Numbered from the stretch's first letter, positions 1 to 13,204 are shown. The stretch is 64,000 bases of DNA from Eopsaltria australis (GCA_034509425.1 JAVTVJ010000297.1:893501-957500), one strand, 5' to 3'. Numbers and translations: made by a program. Notes: a model not told the origin generated them from the letters alone.

Positions 1-2439
1 ATTCTTAATGTGAAAATGACCAGTTGGAACATGAGGATGTCATTTTATTGGGATTCAGGTCAATAATTGTATTTATTTTCTTGCCAGGAGAGTCACCTCC
101 AACATTCAGCAATTTGATCGTTGTGCTTAATTCGTAACAAAATCGGAGTAACCCAGCTCTGAAATGCTTTTGTTCTATGGTTAACTCCTGGTTTTAAATA
201 ATTTTATGTTATAAAGGCTTCTATTTTCTCCAATTAAACAGAAAAGTTGCTCAGCTCTTCAGCTCTCCAAGGGAAATTGGGAATGATTAAAAAAAAACAC
301 GTGCTGATGCATCTTTACGACTTAAATCACAACAAACGTATTTATAACATTTAAAGCACCGAGCATCTGTTCTTCCTCTTCCAGGCTGTGTAAACAAGAG
401 CGCTTTGGCTTCCCCTAAAATATTCCTTTTTTTTTACAAGTCCAACAGTGGTCAGTGACAAGGCATCCTGAATTTAGCTCAGCTTGTTCCAATCAACTTC
501 AGCCGGAGCGGGATCGCCAAGGGATCGGCGGGAGTCGGGAACAGCGTTTAGCACTTTGCTGACCTTGAGTCCACCTCTTCAAAACTCCTTCTGGAACCAA
601 GATTTTTTCCAGCCATTTTCAAGTGATTTCTTCCACTTTCTCCAGAGACTGAAACACTTGATTGACCCGTGATGTTCAGTGAAATTCTTGCACTGGAAAA
701 GGAAAAAATATTGGTAGTCCTGGACATGAAAATGCTCACAAACTCATTTTAAATCTTCAAGAAGTTTTCACCGTATCATCTGCCCAAACTGCTTTACAAC
801 AGGTATTTGGGATTTCTTTTCATTGTGGAGAAAGATATAGAAACAAACATGAAAAATAGATATTTAATTTTAAAGATGTGATTTTTTTACCTGTATTTTA
901 GCCTTGTAGATACCACTTTGGCTCATTTGAGAGTAATAACCAGGAAATGATCCCCGAGAACTTCTGCAATGACACCAAGTAAAAAATTAAAGGATGTGAG
1001 GAGATTTTTTTTAAGAAATAAAAGCTTTTAGAGCTGAGATCATGATAAATTATTTCTCAGCATTCCTTAGAAAGAATAATGGAGCTGAAGTTTGTACTGT
1101 GTGTATTGTGTTACTTGATAAATCTCTGGCTCACAGCACCTACATGAAAACAGGATTCCCCAAAGACTTGTCAGGACTCTCTGTTAAAGAAGTTCACACA
1201 GGGAAAGAGTTTTTTTAGTTGTAACTCAGTGTTTTATCTTATATATTTTGCTTAAACTTGGCAGACTTTTTGTCCATCAAAACAAAGGACTTTCAGCTTT
1301 AAATTTTGAATCAGTCCCTGCTGAACCAGCTGAGTGGGAGAAATTATTTGACCACTTTTTTCTGTTAGAAAACCAAGGAAAAGTAAAAAAGGTTTCTTTT
1401 CACTAAATCACTCAAAAGTATTTTTTTAATATCTAAAGTTTAACCCTTCTTTGAGGAATTTACCTATTAATTCTTTTCCAAATGGCATCAGCAACAAATA
1501 TAAAAGATAAATACACCAAATAAGAAATTCTACAGCAGTAAATGTTTTAGTAGTTGTATCATGGGTAATCATGTTTGATCTTACCTTGCTAATCTGTTCT
1601 CTCAATTCATTAGGCAGAAAGGTTCTCTGTTGAAATGTGCCAAACCAACATCCAAAAATGCAACTTAATTGCACTGAAGTACAATTTTTCTAAAATTCTG
1701 GACCTTGAAAGCCTAAACTCTGTAAGTTTCTTCATATTTCTCTTTATAATAATCCCCTGGAAGAGACTTGGGTTTTGGTTTTTTTGTATATAAAAGAAGT
1801 GGGACCAAACACTGAATTAATGAAAGCTGAAGATGAACATTTGGAAGGTGGGTATGTAGGGTTTCATTCCTTTTAATAATTATGTTTGGGACCCCATTTG
1901 TTTATTCTGTATAATTATCCTGGCTGGATGAATTATTGCTTCCAAGGGATCCATCCAAGCCCTCTGCGTTGCCATTGGCCTCTGGGCACTGGTGAATTCC
2001 AGTGTTAATTTTATTGAGCCTTGGGATTTCCTCCTCCTGGTCACTTTTCCCTGGAAATAAAGTGTGGGGCCTCAGCTGCACCAGATCCCTCCTGCAGCAC
2101 AAGGAACGGGGCATGGCATGGGCAGCATCTATAATTTAATTGTACAGCCTGTGTGTTATTCTCTAATCCCCTCGCTCTGCTGTGTCAGAAAGCAGCACTT
2201 GATGGTCTGGCTGAGTTTCCACGTTCCAGAGGTGATACTGGGTCAGCTCTTAAAAAAACAGATGGAAAAAAAAGGAAGCTGTGCAGTTGCAGAACAGTTC
2301 TGTGCTACAGGCAAGTTCAGCGTGGTGGAGAGAAAGAGGAGTTTTATAGCTCAGGAGAAAATCCTATATCCATCCCAGCCCCGGAATAGGATTCCAGTTT
2401 GGGACCTCGTGGTACAAAAAGTTGTGCAGCCTTTGGTTT
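1..2439. other. Unique non-coding stretch, no gene recognised
   Basis: Mostly AT-rich single-copy-looking sequence. A small CpG cluster lies at about 503-546 (seven CpGs in some 45 bases), which stands out against its surroundings. A 154-codon + strand frame at 2064-2528 opens at GTG, has no recognisable domain and runs through the MIR-like segment, so I do not call it a gene. No mobile element with a diagnostic end was seen. Confidence 0.6.
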
Positions 2440-2545
2440 GCTGCTTAATCTGGTTGCTCATCTATCAAATGAGGATATCGATTCTGATCTCTCACCATCT
2501 CCAGCGAGGTTTTTTGGGCTATCTGTGAAGCACCTATAGATCAGT
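2440..2545 (+). repeat. Possible ancient MIR/L2-like SINE tail
   Basis: The order of motifs resembles the 3' half of a MIR element: CTGCTTAATCTGG, then TCATCTATCAAATGAGGATA (2459-2478), then CTGATCTCTCA, then GTGAAGCACCTATAGATC (2525-2542). The family is known for a run like CTCATCTGTAAAATGAGGAT followed by GTAAAGCGCTTTGAGATC. Divergence is high and the 5' tRNA-like half is not visible. This is a judgement by eye; a chance resemblance is possible. Confidence 0.45.
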
Positions 2546-3131
2546 GAGCTCTGCAGAGATGCTTTAGAGTGCAAAGTGCTTTTAAATGGTGCAGCTGTGT
2601 GCTGGGCTGGGCTGTGTTTAAGGTTGGTTCACCTAAAGCTGCTCCCTGTTTCGTGCAGACGTGCTCGGGGGCTGGCCGGGCTGCCTTGCAGCAGAGCTGG
2701 CAGAGCCTGCAGGAAAACAGAGCTGGAAAAGTCAATGCAGCTCATGCTCAGGTTAAAGGGAAGATTGCATTGTTCTACCTTTAGTTGTAATTCCGAGGGC
2801 CACTCCAGTTCAATGCAGGCTGTATTAATGTGCATCACTTATCCATACACCGAGTCAGTCAATGACTGCATTGATCCAGCGCTGTGTTTTCTTTCAGAGG
2901 ATGCTGCAATGAGGCAATAGAAATCATTAGGGCTTGTGATATTGAAATCCTCTTGGTGCAGGCAGACCTGGAGCTCACATTTCACATACTCTTGCGGCAG
3001 CGCAAGAGCAGTCATGCCTGGAATTTCGAGTGAAAGTTTGTTTATATTTTTTTTGTTGAGTGAATCTGCTCTGTTTTGTTGCTTTCTTTAACACTCAGGT
3101 TATTTTCCTGAGATAAGTTGTGTACCTGGCA
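2546..3131. other. Unique non-coding stretch
   Basis: Contains GC-richer sequence around 2600-2720 that opens short frames on both strands, none with a recognisable product. A stem-like motif CTTGCGGCAGCGCAAG occurs near 2991-3006. Nothing else is supported. Confidence 0.5.
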
Positions 3132-3230
3132 GGCTGGTCTAGGGCAAGAAGTCCCTGCCCAAGGCAAGGGGTGGGACTAGAAGGTCTTGAAGGTCCCTTC
3201 CAAGCTAAACCATTCTGTGATTTGATGATT
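3132..3230 (+). mobile_element. CR1 LINE, 3' end fragment
   Basis: Sense-strand CR1 3' terminus. The diagnostic sequence GGTCCCTTCCAAGCTAAACC (3192-3211) is followed by CATTCTGTGATTTGATGATT, a degenerate form of the ATTCTATG-type terminal repeat. Upstream, GTCCCTGCCCAAGGCAAGG matches the conserved block before it. Only about 100 bp is present, the usual 5' truncation of CR1. Its 3' end faces the 3' end of the next element. Confidence 0.85.
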
Positions 3231-3270
3231 TTATGTACAGGATGGAATCTTTTCCTTGTGTGTTGGACGT

Positions 3271-3385
3271 GATCCTGGGAATGGCATGGCTTGGGTCAGA
3301 AGGGGCCTTAGGGATCACCTTGTTCCAAGCCCTTCCATGGGCAGGGACACCTTCCACTAGACCAGGTTGCTCAGAGCTCTGGAGT
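3271..3385 (-). mobile_element. CR1 LINE, 3' end fragment
   Basis: Antisense CR1 tail. It reads from a diverged GATCCTGGGAATGGCATGG through GGGGCCTTAGGGATCACC to CCATGGGCAGGGACACCTTC (3336-3355) and CACTAGACCAGGTTGCTC. It is 5' truncated to about 115 bp. It lies tail-to-tail with the CR1 at 3132-3230, separated by about 40 bp. Confidence 0.88.
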
Positions 3386-6300
3386 TTCCTGATAAACCCC
3401 TCTGAAGGTCTCAAACAGCTCTTCCAAAACATCAAAATTATTCAATATCGTCTTCTTGAGGACTCTCACCCTTTCTGTTGTCATCACAAACATTTAAGAG
3501 CGAGCCGTGGCTTTTGAACCTTCGCTTTTCCCAAGCTTTTGCAAATGGCTGGAAGTTTAACAGACTTCCAAAGTTGATACCTTGTTCATTAATAACAGCA
3601 ATCTGTTCATTGCAAAAATGTTTATGAGCCCTTCTTCAGAGGGACAATACAGAGGCACAGAGAAGAAAACAGTTCTAGTTGCAATCTAAGCAAAAAGAAC
3701 CTGTTAGAAGTAGAAAACAGAAGGAAATGATGTGACCTTGGTTAACATTATACAGGGCAGTTTCAGCAATCTGCAGCCTCATTATTGTCAGGTTCTTTAG
3801 GATATTCATATAGGGAGAAGGGAAATAATGATCTGCAGTCATGGACATGAATAAGACAACAATCAAAAAGCTGCAAGTTTAATTTGGAGAATATGGCCGA
3901 GGAAGAAAAGGCAGCAGGGAAAACAGAGATGAAATTTGGAGAACACTCCCCCAGTCACCCAAATAAACCCCCACTAAATACACCCAGCAAGCTGTGCTCA
4001 TAAATCCGTGTGCAGGAAGGGCAGTTGTCAACAGGTCGTTCCAATTTTCAAATAAGGTTTGTCCTTGCAGGTTTTCTTCACACCTCTCCTGATGGCTGCA
4101 GGATTAAGACTATAAAAAAAGCAGGTCATGGAAACAAATTGGAAAATGCCAACCCTCCCTCCAGCTTCAAGTTTCCCTTTGAAATACTGTTTTTAAAACA
4201 AAATCTCCCAAGGAGATTGTTGGTGACTTGAGGGGTGGAAGAATTGGGGTATAGATGCTTTAGGAAATGTGTCAGGCTTTTGGGAGGTTATGGAGCTGAT
4301 TCAGCTGATCTGGGTGTATTAGGGGAAATCTCCCTCCTCTACCCCACCTGAGCATGGCAAATATTCCTTTCATTTCCTGCAGCAGACCTGAAGGAGTGTT
4401 ACGAGGTGGCTTTCTCTAGATGATCCTGAGATAAACAGAAACTTTATAAGAAAAGCTGTTCTTCACGGTAACCCCACTGCAATCCCGAGGACTTTTGGGT
4501 AAAGTTCTGATAACACTGGCAAGGAACAAAATGTTACTGAGGGCGGCGGCGTTCAGGTGAAACCCTAACCCCAAACCTTGACCGTTTGTTACCATTAAAG
4601 ACCTCTTGGCACTTCTCACAAGAGCAGAGGTGTGAGCCCTGGTGTCCTGGCCAAATTCCAGCTTGGGTAATTAAATTCTGCTCTCCTAAAATCCCCCCTG
4701 TAGTTCCAGCCGAGTCCAGGATTCCTCATTTCCTCCGCAAAAGCGCGGTACAGAATTGCTTTGTGCTGGTAAACAGCTGCCACAGCTCACCCCAGAGGAA
4801 TTGCTGCAGCTCAGTCCTGGAGCTCTCTCTGTCTCTCCCTCACACACACGAGGGGCACAGCATTGCCCCAGAGCACCCACGAGCATCCCCCCTCCCTGGC
4901 AGTGTGGGATGCAGGAATTCTGCAAAGCACAACCAACCTGCAAAGCAGCCCTGGACCCCATTCCCCTCTCTCAGTCCAATTTTATTAAACCCTGCTCAAC
5001 TTTGACTCCAGCCTAAAATCACCTCGCTATTTCTGAAGAGCAGGGGAGATAAAGCGTTGCTGGTGCTGCTCCCCTTGATTTCTGGATATTGGTCATACCT
5101 GGTAAATGGTTTCATTTTCTTTGCTGAGGAAGAAATCTCGAGTCCACTTCTACTGGGGCTTGTTAAGCTGTTGCCTTGGGGGCCAGTTGATCAGTTGTTA
5201 AGTAGTAAGCAGCTTTGGCAGGCAACAGGCGTAGGATCCCCTGCAGCTACTCCAGCCTGCCCATCCTATCATTCTTCAGAGAGGGAGCAGGGTATTGTCT
5301 TAGAAGTGCAATAATGATAAAATACGGACAGAACCTCTTCATTCCACTTTGCATGCACAGGAATTTTGGTAAACTCATCTGTAGGGACAAATATATAGAT
5401 AAATATTTGCTTGTCAGCAGTGGTTGGGAAAGTCCAGCTGAGGATTTTTTACAGATTTTTTTTTTTTTTAAGATAAATCAGGTGCTCTGAGTGAAAAGGC
5501 TGACTATTGGGGCAGCTGTACTGAGAGCTCCTCAGCTGTTTGTTCTGGCTGTTATCAGCTTCAGTTCCTCATGAAAAATTATGGGAAAATATGGCAGAAC
5601 TCCTAGGCAGGCCACAGAGAGCCAGGCTTGGTGTAGGGTAACCTGCCACGTTTCTATCTGACAGCAAGGAAGTTCTTCAGTCAAAATTTTTTTGAATAAT
5701 TTTATCAAATACCTTATTCTTATTTCCTGCCTTAATTGTTGTATCATATTTGCCTGAAAGGTGTGATATTTTCTGAGCTTTGGGACAAAAATAAAAGCCA
5801 GCTTTGTCATTTCTCTATCTCAGAAACATTTCTGTGCTAGCAGAAATATCTATTTTCCAATCTTTGTGCACACTGAGAAATTTCGTCCGTCTGATTTTTT
5901 CCTTAGCTAAGTACACCGGGAATGATTCAAAGCAAGCTCGACAGATTCCTGCTTTTCACATGCCAGTAGGGTTTTTTAAAATGTATTTTATGCTGGGCTT
6001 ATTTTGTTTGGTTTTTTGGTTGACTGAATTACCTATATTCCTTGAAATGGTGTTTAGTAATTCTCAGCGACTGCAGAGATGCCTACTGGGAAGTGGTCAA
6101 CGGATCACAACAAACCCCACTGACTCCGGGCTCTCCTACTGCTTTAACTCAATTGCACTTTCTTATCCAAAGCCACATCTCTTAGGAAAATCTCAGAAAT
6201 GCTGTTTGCCGTGAAGCATGGTTTTAATATTATCACAGCTATTTGAAAAGACAAAAGATTAGAAAGAGTGTTTGGTGCTGAAGGAAGAAATAGTTCCAAG

Positions 6301-7350
6301 GGATGGATTTACCACAAACAAGACTTACATTTGCTGCTAATGTTTGCTCCAGAGTCTGTCTTCAGCTAAATCATTTCCCCCTTGATGTTGGATGTTACTT
6401 CTATGGATATAAAAGGGGGTGGCCATTCCTCATCCCAGCCTTGATCTCCTACAGGCCGTAAATAATTACAGGGAAAATTGTAGCTTGGGATTTATTTATT
6501 TATTTACATTTGCCCTGTATTGGTAATGTATCGTTGGGATTCTAAGCTTGTCAAAAAGTCAGATGAGGAAGTGTGGGCCTGATGATTAAAATACAGACAG
6601 ATTTTAAAGCAAGCTGGATGCAAAAGGGCAAGTCCATGGAACTGTTCCATGAGAAAACCAGGGGCATCCTCAGGAAGGACTATGATCCAGTTATGATTTT
6701 GCAGCAAGACCTGGGATAGGAGTTGGCTATTTAGTCTAAACAGCTGATATTTGACACCTCTGCCATGACACAAAATAAAAAATAAAAAAAAAATGTTGTT
6801 ATCAATATTTGCCGAAAGGAGATCGGTCAAAACTTTCTGGCAACCACCAGAGTGCAGGTTCTGCACAGCCACAAGCCCAGAGAAATGATGGATTAAGCCC
6901 AGTTCATCCCACAGAGGAATGGATGGGGTTTTATTGACAGGCAGCACCTCCAGCAGGATGGCAAACGCCCCAGGCTCCTGTCTCTGCACACTTGTCTGAA
7001 TTTGCTGCTGGTTTCTCCAAAAATGACCTCCCCTGCCCCTCCTCTTCAGCCAGCTCCTCTACAGAAACACCTTTATCAGGTGGGTAGGGAGGGAGGGGTG
7101 GGTAGGAGATGGAAATGCCTTAGTAAGTAGAGTCTCCAATTAAAATAGTTACTGGCTTTATAGGCAGAGATCTTAATTTCTAAAACAGGATTTTTTGCAG
7201 TGCTTTGCCTTCCTCTGCAGTGACTTTCTCCTGGAGCTGAGTGTTTGTTAGTGGAAACACCACAGCAGTTTGTTCCTTGCCCCACAGGAGACCTCCAGCA
7301 GATCTATCAATTCTCTGCAGCCAAAACATTCACATTCCCTACCTTAGGTC
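3386..7350. other. Unique non-coding stretch, 4 kb
   Basis: No mobile element with diagnostic ends was recognised. A short TTTA run lies at 6490-6507 and poly-T at about 5458-5469. The longest frame is 161 codons on the minus strand at 6504-6989. Its middle includes a run of Phe/Leu codons created by an A-rich tract at 6771-6793, and it resembles no family I know. I treat it as chance. A short GC-richer patch lies at 4540-4560. Confidence 0.55.
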
Positions 7351-7420
7351 AGCACAGAATCTTAGAGTGGTTTGGGCTGGAAAGGACCTTAAAGATCACC
7401 TCGTTCCAGCCATGGGGGTT
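7351..7420 (-). mobile_element. CR1 LINE, short 3' end fragment
   Basis: Antisense CR1 tail with AGCACAGAATCTTAGAGTGG, then TTTGGGCTGGAAAGGACC and TTAAAGATCACCTCGTTCCA (7390-7409). Similarity fades after the next few bases, so the element is truncated to about 60-70 bp. Confidence 0.8.
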
Positions 7421-8251
7421 GGAACTGTGCTTCTTCTTTCTTTGTTTGCTTCTTCCTCTGAGAAAAAACCTTCTCTTTTTCATATTTAACACAAAATCAA
7501 GCAAAGAACATTCTCTGGTTCTGTGACTTTATCCCCACTGATGGCAGGGATCACAGTCCAGAAAGCAGCATCCTCTGCAGGTTGGATCTTCAATACATCA
7601 AACGCCAACGTTGGCATTGTTTTGAGAGGGTTAACTAAGATTAATGAGAAAAGAAACATGAAGCCATGGAGGATCAACATTACAAATCAATGGCTGAATA
7701 AATTTCATGTGTATTCCAGCTGTACTTTACCTGGCATGATCCTGATTCTTACGAGTGTATCTTTTATGCTCCTAAATAACCCAGTAGGACAGGAACACTG
7801 CTTCCACTTTAATAATGCTTTATTTAAGCTTTATACAGTAGTCAATGTATTGATTCAGGAGGAATTTGTAGAATAAAAAAAGAATGCTTAATAAGGTACA
7901 AATGAACTCCTCCAGCTTTCTGCGTTCCTCATCCTTAAGGTTTGCAAACTGTAACTCCAGTATTTTAATTCTGGAAAACAAAGTCATTAGAAAATAAACC
8001 CGGACTTGCTGGGAGTCAGAACTTTAGTCTGGATGAAGCAACTTCCCTGAAAGGTGGACTCTTTAAATTCTATCACTTTATCTACAACTCCTAAGAGCAG
8101 ATGAAAAGAGAATGAGTATTTTATTAATTTGTACCTAATTAACGCTCAGAGCTGGGAAATGGCGAATTTGTTGTTAAACTTCTCGACGGGCTTGTCCAGC
8201 TTTGTTTCCTTAATCAAACCCTTGCTATCCTTAACCTGCCTCCCTAAACTG

Positions 8252-8315
8252 CCGTTTGCGCCGCGGATGCGCCGGAGCCGCGTCCGCGCCGTTAATTACG
8301 CACGCGGAGACAGCG
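8252..8315. other. CpG-dense patch
   Basis: Fifteen CpG dinucleotides fall within 64 bases, flanked on both sides by AT-rich sequence. A homeodomain-type TTAATTA motif (8292-8298) sits inside it. It is too short for a conventional CpG island. It could be a regulatory element, a small unmethylated patch or a gene-conversion hotspot relic. No open frame or splice pattern is evident. Confidence 0.6.
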
Positions 8316-8796
8316 ACAAAAGGAGACCTTTTCCATGAAAACGCTCGCACCGGCCAAGCCTCCTAATCAGATTCCAAGGAATTGAACTTGCAGAAAGTTT
8401 GTGCTAGCCTTGTGGATTTTCATTTCAGATGTTGTCAACTCAAGGGCATTTGGACCAATCAATATCTGTCTGTCTTCTCGCACAGAGAAAGTTGGCTATT
8501 AGAAAAGAGAGGCTTAGAGCAGGCTCAGCCAATACCATTAGCCCTTGCCTAAGGGCAGTTGTGGCCGTGTGCCGGGGTAGGCACCTGCCCCCTCCCCTCC
8601 CCCACCATTAAGAAGGCCACTGGGGATGTCATTTGGACATAGCGGGCAAAGAGCACTTCTTTATTCTTTCTCTTTTTTACACCCAGACTTCACCAAAAAT
8701 CAATAAATCTGTTCTTTGCTTATTTTCAAAACTTTACTTCAATATAAGCAAGGACTTTCCTTCCAGCTACAAACTCCAGTAGCACCAAGTCAGAGA

Positions 8797-8821
8797 TTTT
8801 TTTTTTTTGTGTGTGTGTGTT
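8797..8821. repeat. Poly-T / (GT)n microsatellite
   Basis: A run of about 12 T residues is followed by five or more GT dinucleotides and then an AT-rich tail. Ordinary simple repeat. Confidence 0.9.
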
Positions 8822-10802
8822 ATTTTTTATTTTCCTTTCTCTGTTCCAATTTGAGAAATAATTGGAAATAATATCCACTGTTTCTTCTTTTCCCTGCTAA
8901 AGATTTTTTAGAAGAAATACCTTGATCTGCTGACTCTTTTCATGATTCAGCACTTGATTTTTCTCTCCTTGCTCTCCTTTTATTTCTAATGGTTTTATAT
9001 GATCAGGGAGGGAAGTGATACATTTCTTTGTTTCCCAATCAACAAAGTTTTCACCGTATCGAATTAGGTTTCGCTATTTTCTGTGTCCAGGCACTATTAG
9101 TGACACTGCTCTTGATAATTCTTTAAATGTGAAAAGTCACCCTTCAATTTTAAAGCAGCATTTCCATACATGGGAACCAGGAATACATTCTGGGGAGGCA
9201 TCAAGCCCATGCATGAATGCTGGGAGGCTTTTGTTAAAGACAAATTTTTTGAGTCCACTCTTTCTCTGCAATAAGTAAACAAGAAAAGGTAAATTAAAGA
9301 TGATTGAACTCAATAGCTCAGTGACCAAACCAAGTGGCAGTGGGCTTAAGTATGGAGCCTTCAGAGCTTTGAGGATATTAAAAAACCTGCCAGAAATGCA
9401 GGTAAATTGTCACTGGAGGGATATTCATTGAGAAGCTGATGGCAGAGGACAAAGGGAGAAGGTAACAGCAGAAATTGAGTTGATTTGGATGAAAAGAACT
9501 GTAGAGATGGTGCACAAAAAATAACCAACTGAAGAAGCAACCAACCCCCCAGCATAAAACAAAACAAAAAAACAGAAAAACCCCATATGAAACAATTTGG
9601 AGGAAAAATTTAGGAATAAATCTTGAAGACAGAAAGTTGTTGATCAAAACTAGTGGAGGGAGCCAGTGGTAATAATTTCATTTAACAGATGCTACCAGAG
9701 GTCTTCATGCTGAGCTTTTATAGATGCACAAACATAGTCCTTTTGGCTGTGAGAAGTGAGAATATACGAAGTTCCTGAAAACAGGAATATCCAGTCCTCT
9801 GCCAAACAGTCTTGTCACATAATGCATGTGATGGCCAAATTTCATCCCTTCTATTATGGGGTTATATTTATATCAAAAAATTAAGGAGCTTTGTTTAGAT
9901 AAGATGACTTAGATTTACCTCAAATTTAGTAAAGTGGGTTGAGACCCACTGCAGACCTGGCCTGAAACCAGCACCTTGCTGAATTCCTATAAATACAGAA
10001 TGGGAACTTAGGGAATACCACAGGATGAAGATTCTTTTCAGTTGCGTTTGAACCACAGAAATGCAAAGAATTAAAAAGAAAGAGGATCAAACCACATGAA
10101 GGCATGAGTGGAAAAAGGTTGTTCAGGTCATGTTCCACAGAGAAATTCGGCATTTTTTTGGCTATTTCACTCAAATAGCAACCAAAGAATGCTGTTATTA
10201 AATACTGTTCAAATGACTTGCGAGGGCTTTTTAAGGTTCAAAGATTTCCAGCATCCAAAGATGTCACAGATCATTATGTGATGGGGGAACAGGCTGGAAG
10301 TTCAGCCAAGATCCTCTGGAGGTGAGTGATAAAACATCTTGGCTTCTAAGCTGTGGCCAGTTGTGCTGGTTTGAGTTTGAATGGTTTAATTGGCACTTTA
10401 CCTGTTTTAAATCACCAGCAAGATCCACCAGGACAGTCAGGATCAGGAAACCTCCCTCCTCCAAGAGTGATCTAGATTGTGGATGCATTTCCATGAGGAA
10501 AGGGAAGATCCTTGCAACTGGATTCCCCTGGAAGATGTCAGGAATCAAGGAGCAGAGGGAATATTATCCAAGAGAAGGTCAATGAGTAAGTAGGAAAGGG
10601 GCATTTTCCTGAAGATTTCTGTGTGGTTTGTAGCTATAAACAGATTTCATGATAACACAGACTGATTTCTAAAATGTTTATAAATTAACACAATCTTTGG
10701 GTTTGGAACTTTTCCCTCACTTTTTTTTCCTTCTCTTTTTTCCTGTAAAATGCACTAAGTTCAAGTTTTGGGTTCCTCTCTTTCTACCTGGCAGAACTCC
10801 TG

Positions 10803-10841
10803 CATTTCCAAGTGCTCGTGCTCATCCATTTCCAAGTGCTC
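10803..10841. repeat. Short tandem duplication, 24-bp period
   Basis: The 15-mer CATTTCCAAGTGCTC occurs at 10803-10817 and again at 10827-10841, with related CTCGTG/CTCATC spacers. This is a two-copy local duplication. Confidence 0.8.
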
Positions 10842-13204
10842 CTCCCTGCTGCTTCATTGGAAACAATATTACTGTGCTAAACAACCTCATTTTGGGGTCA
10901 CTTATGGGATTAGTGGTGTTCAAGGGGTGAAGGCCAGGATACTGCACAGTGAAAACCTCCAGTGCAAAGAAAATTTCTTATGAACACTGAAACGGCTGCA
11001 CTTCATTCAAGAAATGCATATGGAAAACAAAATTACACTGGCAAAATTTTATTTACTCTGACATTAAAATGACTTGGTAGGATTTTTTGAGACTGATGGG
11101 TCCAGGGGTAGATTTTGTGGCTATTTGATCTCAAGAGTTGAAAATATTTCTTCATTTAAGTGAGGAAATTTGTTATGCCACCGAGTGGTTATTCATTGTA
11201 TGGATTATCATTCGGAGCTCGAGCAAGATCTTATCTTTTTGATATTTAAATGGAAAGAAAAAATAAATAGCATGTCCTTTCCAAAACAAACAGTTCAAAA
11301 TGACTGGTCAATACCAACTATTAAAAAATCCCAGATAGGCTCCTTAGCTGGATTCCTACATCATTAAACTCTGAGGGACTTTGGTTGGGGAATTTTGGAC
11401 TAATTAAGTTTAGGAGTGAAGATCCATGGGCTGGGTAAATATGACAAGGTCTGAAGTAAGGACACACTGTCCTGCCAGTGCTGTGATGTGCATTTCCACC
11501 ACATATTTTCAATTCCCAGACATTCATGTCTTCAAATCCGTAGCGTGTGGAACATCAGGTATGAAATAAATTAAACAATGCATTAAAAAATATAAAGTCT
11601 CCTTAAGAAAAAGTTATCACAGAAAAGCCCTTGTTCTATTATTCACATTACCCTTTCTGGTAATAATTTCACCAAATTCTTTCAATTTGGTGCATAGAGA
11701 TATTTTTTTTTAAATTATATTTATATCAATACCCTTCTCTACTAGAGAACTTGCTAAATACCGACTTAGGAATTTGATTGTTACCTCTGTTGTTAGAAAA
11801 GTAAAGATATCTGAAAGTTAATCTATGACCTTCTTAAGCTCAAATATGTCCAAAGCTAAAATAACAGAGAGTACAGAAGAGTTTTGGAGCATTAGGAAAG
11901 TTCATGAATGAAAATGGTTGTCTTCTGCTCATACTTCGCATCCCATGGCAACTGAGCATTTTTGACTGGAGGAAATCTCAATAATTGTGTAAATTAGCAA
12001 ATGCAAGCTACGTGTGAACTGAAGTTGTAGAAAATAAATGCCATGACTTTGCCACAGTCTGCTCACAGGCTCATTTTGTGAAGCAGTTTGGCCTTGCCTA
12101 AACCAATTGGAATTCAAGCTACAGCGGGAAACGCACAAATACTTTTCAGGACACACTTTAAGAACAATGTGGGCTATTTTTTTCTTTGGGTATTCAGAAA
12201 TTTCAGCATTCACAAGGCACGAGGATGGGAACAGATGAAGCGTTGGGGAGGCGAACTCCCTCGCTCCATTTTCCAGACTGGTTCCCTTCTTAACCGCGTG
12301 GCAGCCGGGGGATGAACACATTTTCCTGCGGGTTCCCCAGTGCCAGCAGTGGAGCACATTAGTGTCACTTGTGGCTGCAGTGTCCCTGGTGCGGGCACCT
12401 GTCTAATGGGCAGTGGTGGGAGCTGCAGACATCAAACCCCCAAGCTGGAGCCCATCAGGCAGCGAGCGTCGGATGTGTCAACTCCGGCTTCTTCGCGGAA
12501 AATGCTTCTCCTCGTCTCCAGCCCCGTTGCTCCCACTGAGTGTGCATGCCAGCTTTAGTGCCTGCTCCACTTGTTTCAGGTATTTTTGTGTCAACAGTCT
12601 AAAATCTTCTCTTTTTTTTTGCTGACAGTGGTAGGAAATAGTCTTCTTTGACCAGATCCTGAGTCGCTTCCTTCCTGTTCACACAAAACCGGTTGGAAAA
12701 TCTCCGACTGGAACAAAGAATGCGATATTCAGCTTGCTCCATGCAAAAAAATTAGAGCTGTGAAGATTTTTTTAAATAATCTGACCCATCATTGGTCTCT
12801 AAGGAACAAGAGGAATCCATGTCTTAGAATTTTTAAAGACCTAATAAATAATTTGCCATAACCACAGGGTGCCATGGCAAAATGGAGCTAAGGTAATATT
12901 TAATTTGCTTATTTCCAACATCAAGGGAAGTGTTCTGTTTCTGGTTTATTTCTTATTTTTAAATATATGTTGCTGTTTATTGTGACAAATATTTGAAATC
13001 TCAGTGCTCAGTTCTCAGCAGAGCTTCTTGGTGTGTTTCAGAGCCTCACACAGTTAAAATTATTCCATTAGGCTATTAAAGCACGGAATGTACAACATGC
13101 CATCCACCTCAAGGCATTTCTCTGCTCATTTTTATCTTTTTGGATACCTGTAGCTTCCTTTCTGCACAAACATTTTACTGCGAGCGTTCTCTCGGATCTG
13201 CCAG

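Larger units (their letters stand above)
7421..12999. other. Element-free unique stretch
   Basis: No recognisable CR1, LTR or SINE. It is AT-rich, with a very dense CpG patch at 8252-8315 and a milder one at about 12455-12530. Open frames are short (142 codons at most, 11929-12357 minus) and none is recognised. The long absence of recent insertions may mean constraint, but a single sequence cannot show conservation. Confidence 0.55.

Noticed and set aside
3636..3760. Possible antisense MIR fragment (CAGAGGCACAGAGAAG)
   Set aside because: A single short match with no supporting blocks on either side.
6504..6989. 161-codon minus-strand open frame
   Set aside because: The central Phe/Leu run comes from an A-rich tract, and there is no recognisable domain or splice context.
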